A stretch of 7,413 nucleotides of DNA from Cyclobacteriaceae bacterium (GTDB taxonomy: Bacteria; Bacteroidota; Bacteroidia; Cytophagales; Cyclobacteriaceae). The stretch is taken from contig JANQPK010000184.1 in the NCBI GenBank assembly GCA_028289505.1, forward strand, positions 1 to 7,413, in the 5' to 3' direction. The notes under the pieces were generated by a model. It was not told where the DNA came from, ran no database searches, and saw only the letters and a program-made list of their open reading frames with translations. Positions 6,644 to 7,413 of this stretch are shown one piece after another (the first letter of the stretch is position 1; each line of letters opens with the position of its first letter). The position numbers and the translations under genes were made by a program.

Positions 6644-7413
6644 TGAATACAGGAATAAGTTTGATTGGGGTGGTATTTCTTTTATTCATGTTGGCCTGTC
6701 AAACACCAGATAGGTCTAAATTGGAAACTTCCTCAAGCGCAATTGAGCAGCCCGCTGAAAACTATCCGGAGGCCATGCTAAAGGTACTGCAAGCTCATGG
6801 AGGTCTGGCACAGTGGCGCAACATGCAATCTTTGTATTTTGAAATCGAGAAGGACCAGCAGAATGAAAAGCACTTTATACAACTCCAGAATCGGCTAGAT
6901 CGGGTGGAGGGGGCTAATTTCGTGATGGGTTATGATGGGCAAGATGTATGGGTAGATGCGGATACCACTTACAAAGGGAATGCGGAGTTTTATCATAATC
7001 TAATGTTCTACTTTTATGCCATGCCATTTGTGCTGGCAGATCCAGGTATTAATTACCAGCAGATTGATCCATTGATAGTACAGGGAACTGAATATCCGGG
7101 GATTGCCATTTCTTACGATGAAGGCATAGGGACCAGCCCTAAAGATGAGTATTTGCTATTCTACCATCCCGACTCTTTTGAAATGGCCTGGCTCGGATAT
7201 ACTGCAACCTATTTCAGTAAAGAAAAATCCACAGATTTTAGTTGGATTGCATACTCAGATTGGACCACTGTTAATGGACTCAAATTACCAACTACTCTAA
7301 CCTGGCACCAACAGCAAGACGGAGTCCCAACCGAGGCGCGTAACAGCGTAAACTTCGTCAACATTAGCCCGTCTGAAGAAATACTGTCGGAGGATTTATT
7401 TATTGGTCCCTGA
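6640..7413 (+). CDS. DUF6503-type lipoprotein of unknown function
   Basis: A 257-residue predicted lipoprotein. A hydrophobic signal at about 5-19 ends in MLAC with C20 as the likely lipidation site; Met at -3 makes the lipobox slightly atypical. A Ser/Glu-rich linker runs to about residue 42. The folded part holds LQAHGGLAQW at 50-59, GYDGQDVW at 97-104, AMPFVLADPGINY at 127-139, FYHPDSFEMAWLGY at 174-187 and VNGLKLPTTL at 211-220, a pattern I associate with DUF6503 proteins of Bacteroidota, whose function is unknown. ATG 6640 overlaps the preceding stop in ATGA, indicating translational coupling; a second ATG follows directly at 6643. The fold resembles the C-terminal domain of the preceding protein. 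The gene is complete: its TGA is the last three bases, so any downstream terminator or further operon gene is outside view. Confidence 0.78.
   Translation: MMNTGISLIGVVFLLFMLACQTPDRSKLETSSSAIEQPAENYPEAMLKVLQAHGGLAQWRNMQSLYFEIEKDQQNEKHFIQLQNRLDRVEGANFVMGYDGQDVWVDADTTYKGNAEFYHNLMFYFYAMPFVLADPGINYQQIDPLIVQGTEYPGIAISYDEGIGTSPKDEYLLFYHPDSFEMAWLGYTATYFSKEKSTDFSWIAYSDWTTVNGLKLPTTLTWHQQQDGVPTEARNSVNFVNISPSEEILSEDLFIGP

Overview
The window is a compact, entirely plus-strand stretch with six intact genes and very little intergenic DNA. Gene content points to a member of the Bacteroidota, possibly a marine or Cytophagales-type lineage. The clues are a DUF6503-type lipoprotein, a paired M16B peptidase operon with one lipoprotein partner, a YghO-like GNAT protein next to an adenosine-kinase-like PfkB kinase, and mostly weak or absent Shine-Dalgarno sites. 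This taxonomic call rests on family knowledge and has not been tested by a search.

Layout. Bases 1-88 form a near-perfect palindrome: a 37-bp uninterrupted inverted repeat around a short centre that can itself pair. It sits just before a cysH-type (phospho)adenylyl-sulfate reductase gene (115-810). After a 54-base gap holding a 9-bp hairpin come a YghO-like GNAT-fold protein that must start at TTG (865-2028) and, 15 bases later, a PfkB/adenosine-kinase-like sugar kinase (2044-3042). A 75-base gap separates these from a tight three-gene unit. That unit holds an exported M16 zinc peptidase with an intact HxxEH site (3124-4482), a lipoprotein M16 partner that has lost the zinc site but keeps the Arg/Tyr substrate-binding motif and carries an extra C-terminal domain of about 213 residues (4487-6643), and a DUF6503-type lipoprotein that overlaps it by four bases (6640-7413). 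The last gene's stop codon is the final base triplet of the window.

How the genes fit together. The first three genes look like housekeeping functions (sulfate assimilation, an uncharacterised acyltransferase-fold protein, nucleoside/sugar phosphorylation) with no evident shared pathway. The last three look like one cell-envelope module, in which a soluble catalytic M16 subunit would be held at a membrane by a lipid-anchored, non-catalytic partner. The extra C-terminal domain of that partner shares collinear motifs with the separate lipoprotein encoded next, which suggests a duplicated domain used once as a fusion and once as a free lipoprotein. This module and the terminal palindrome are the parts most worth a second look.
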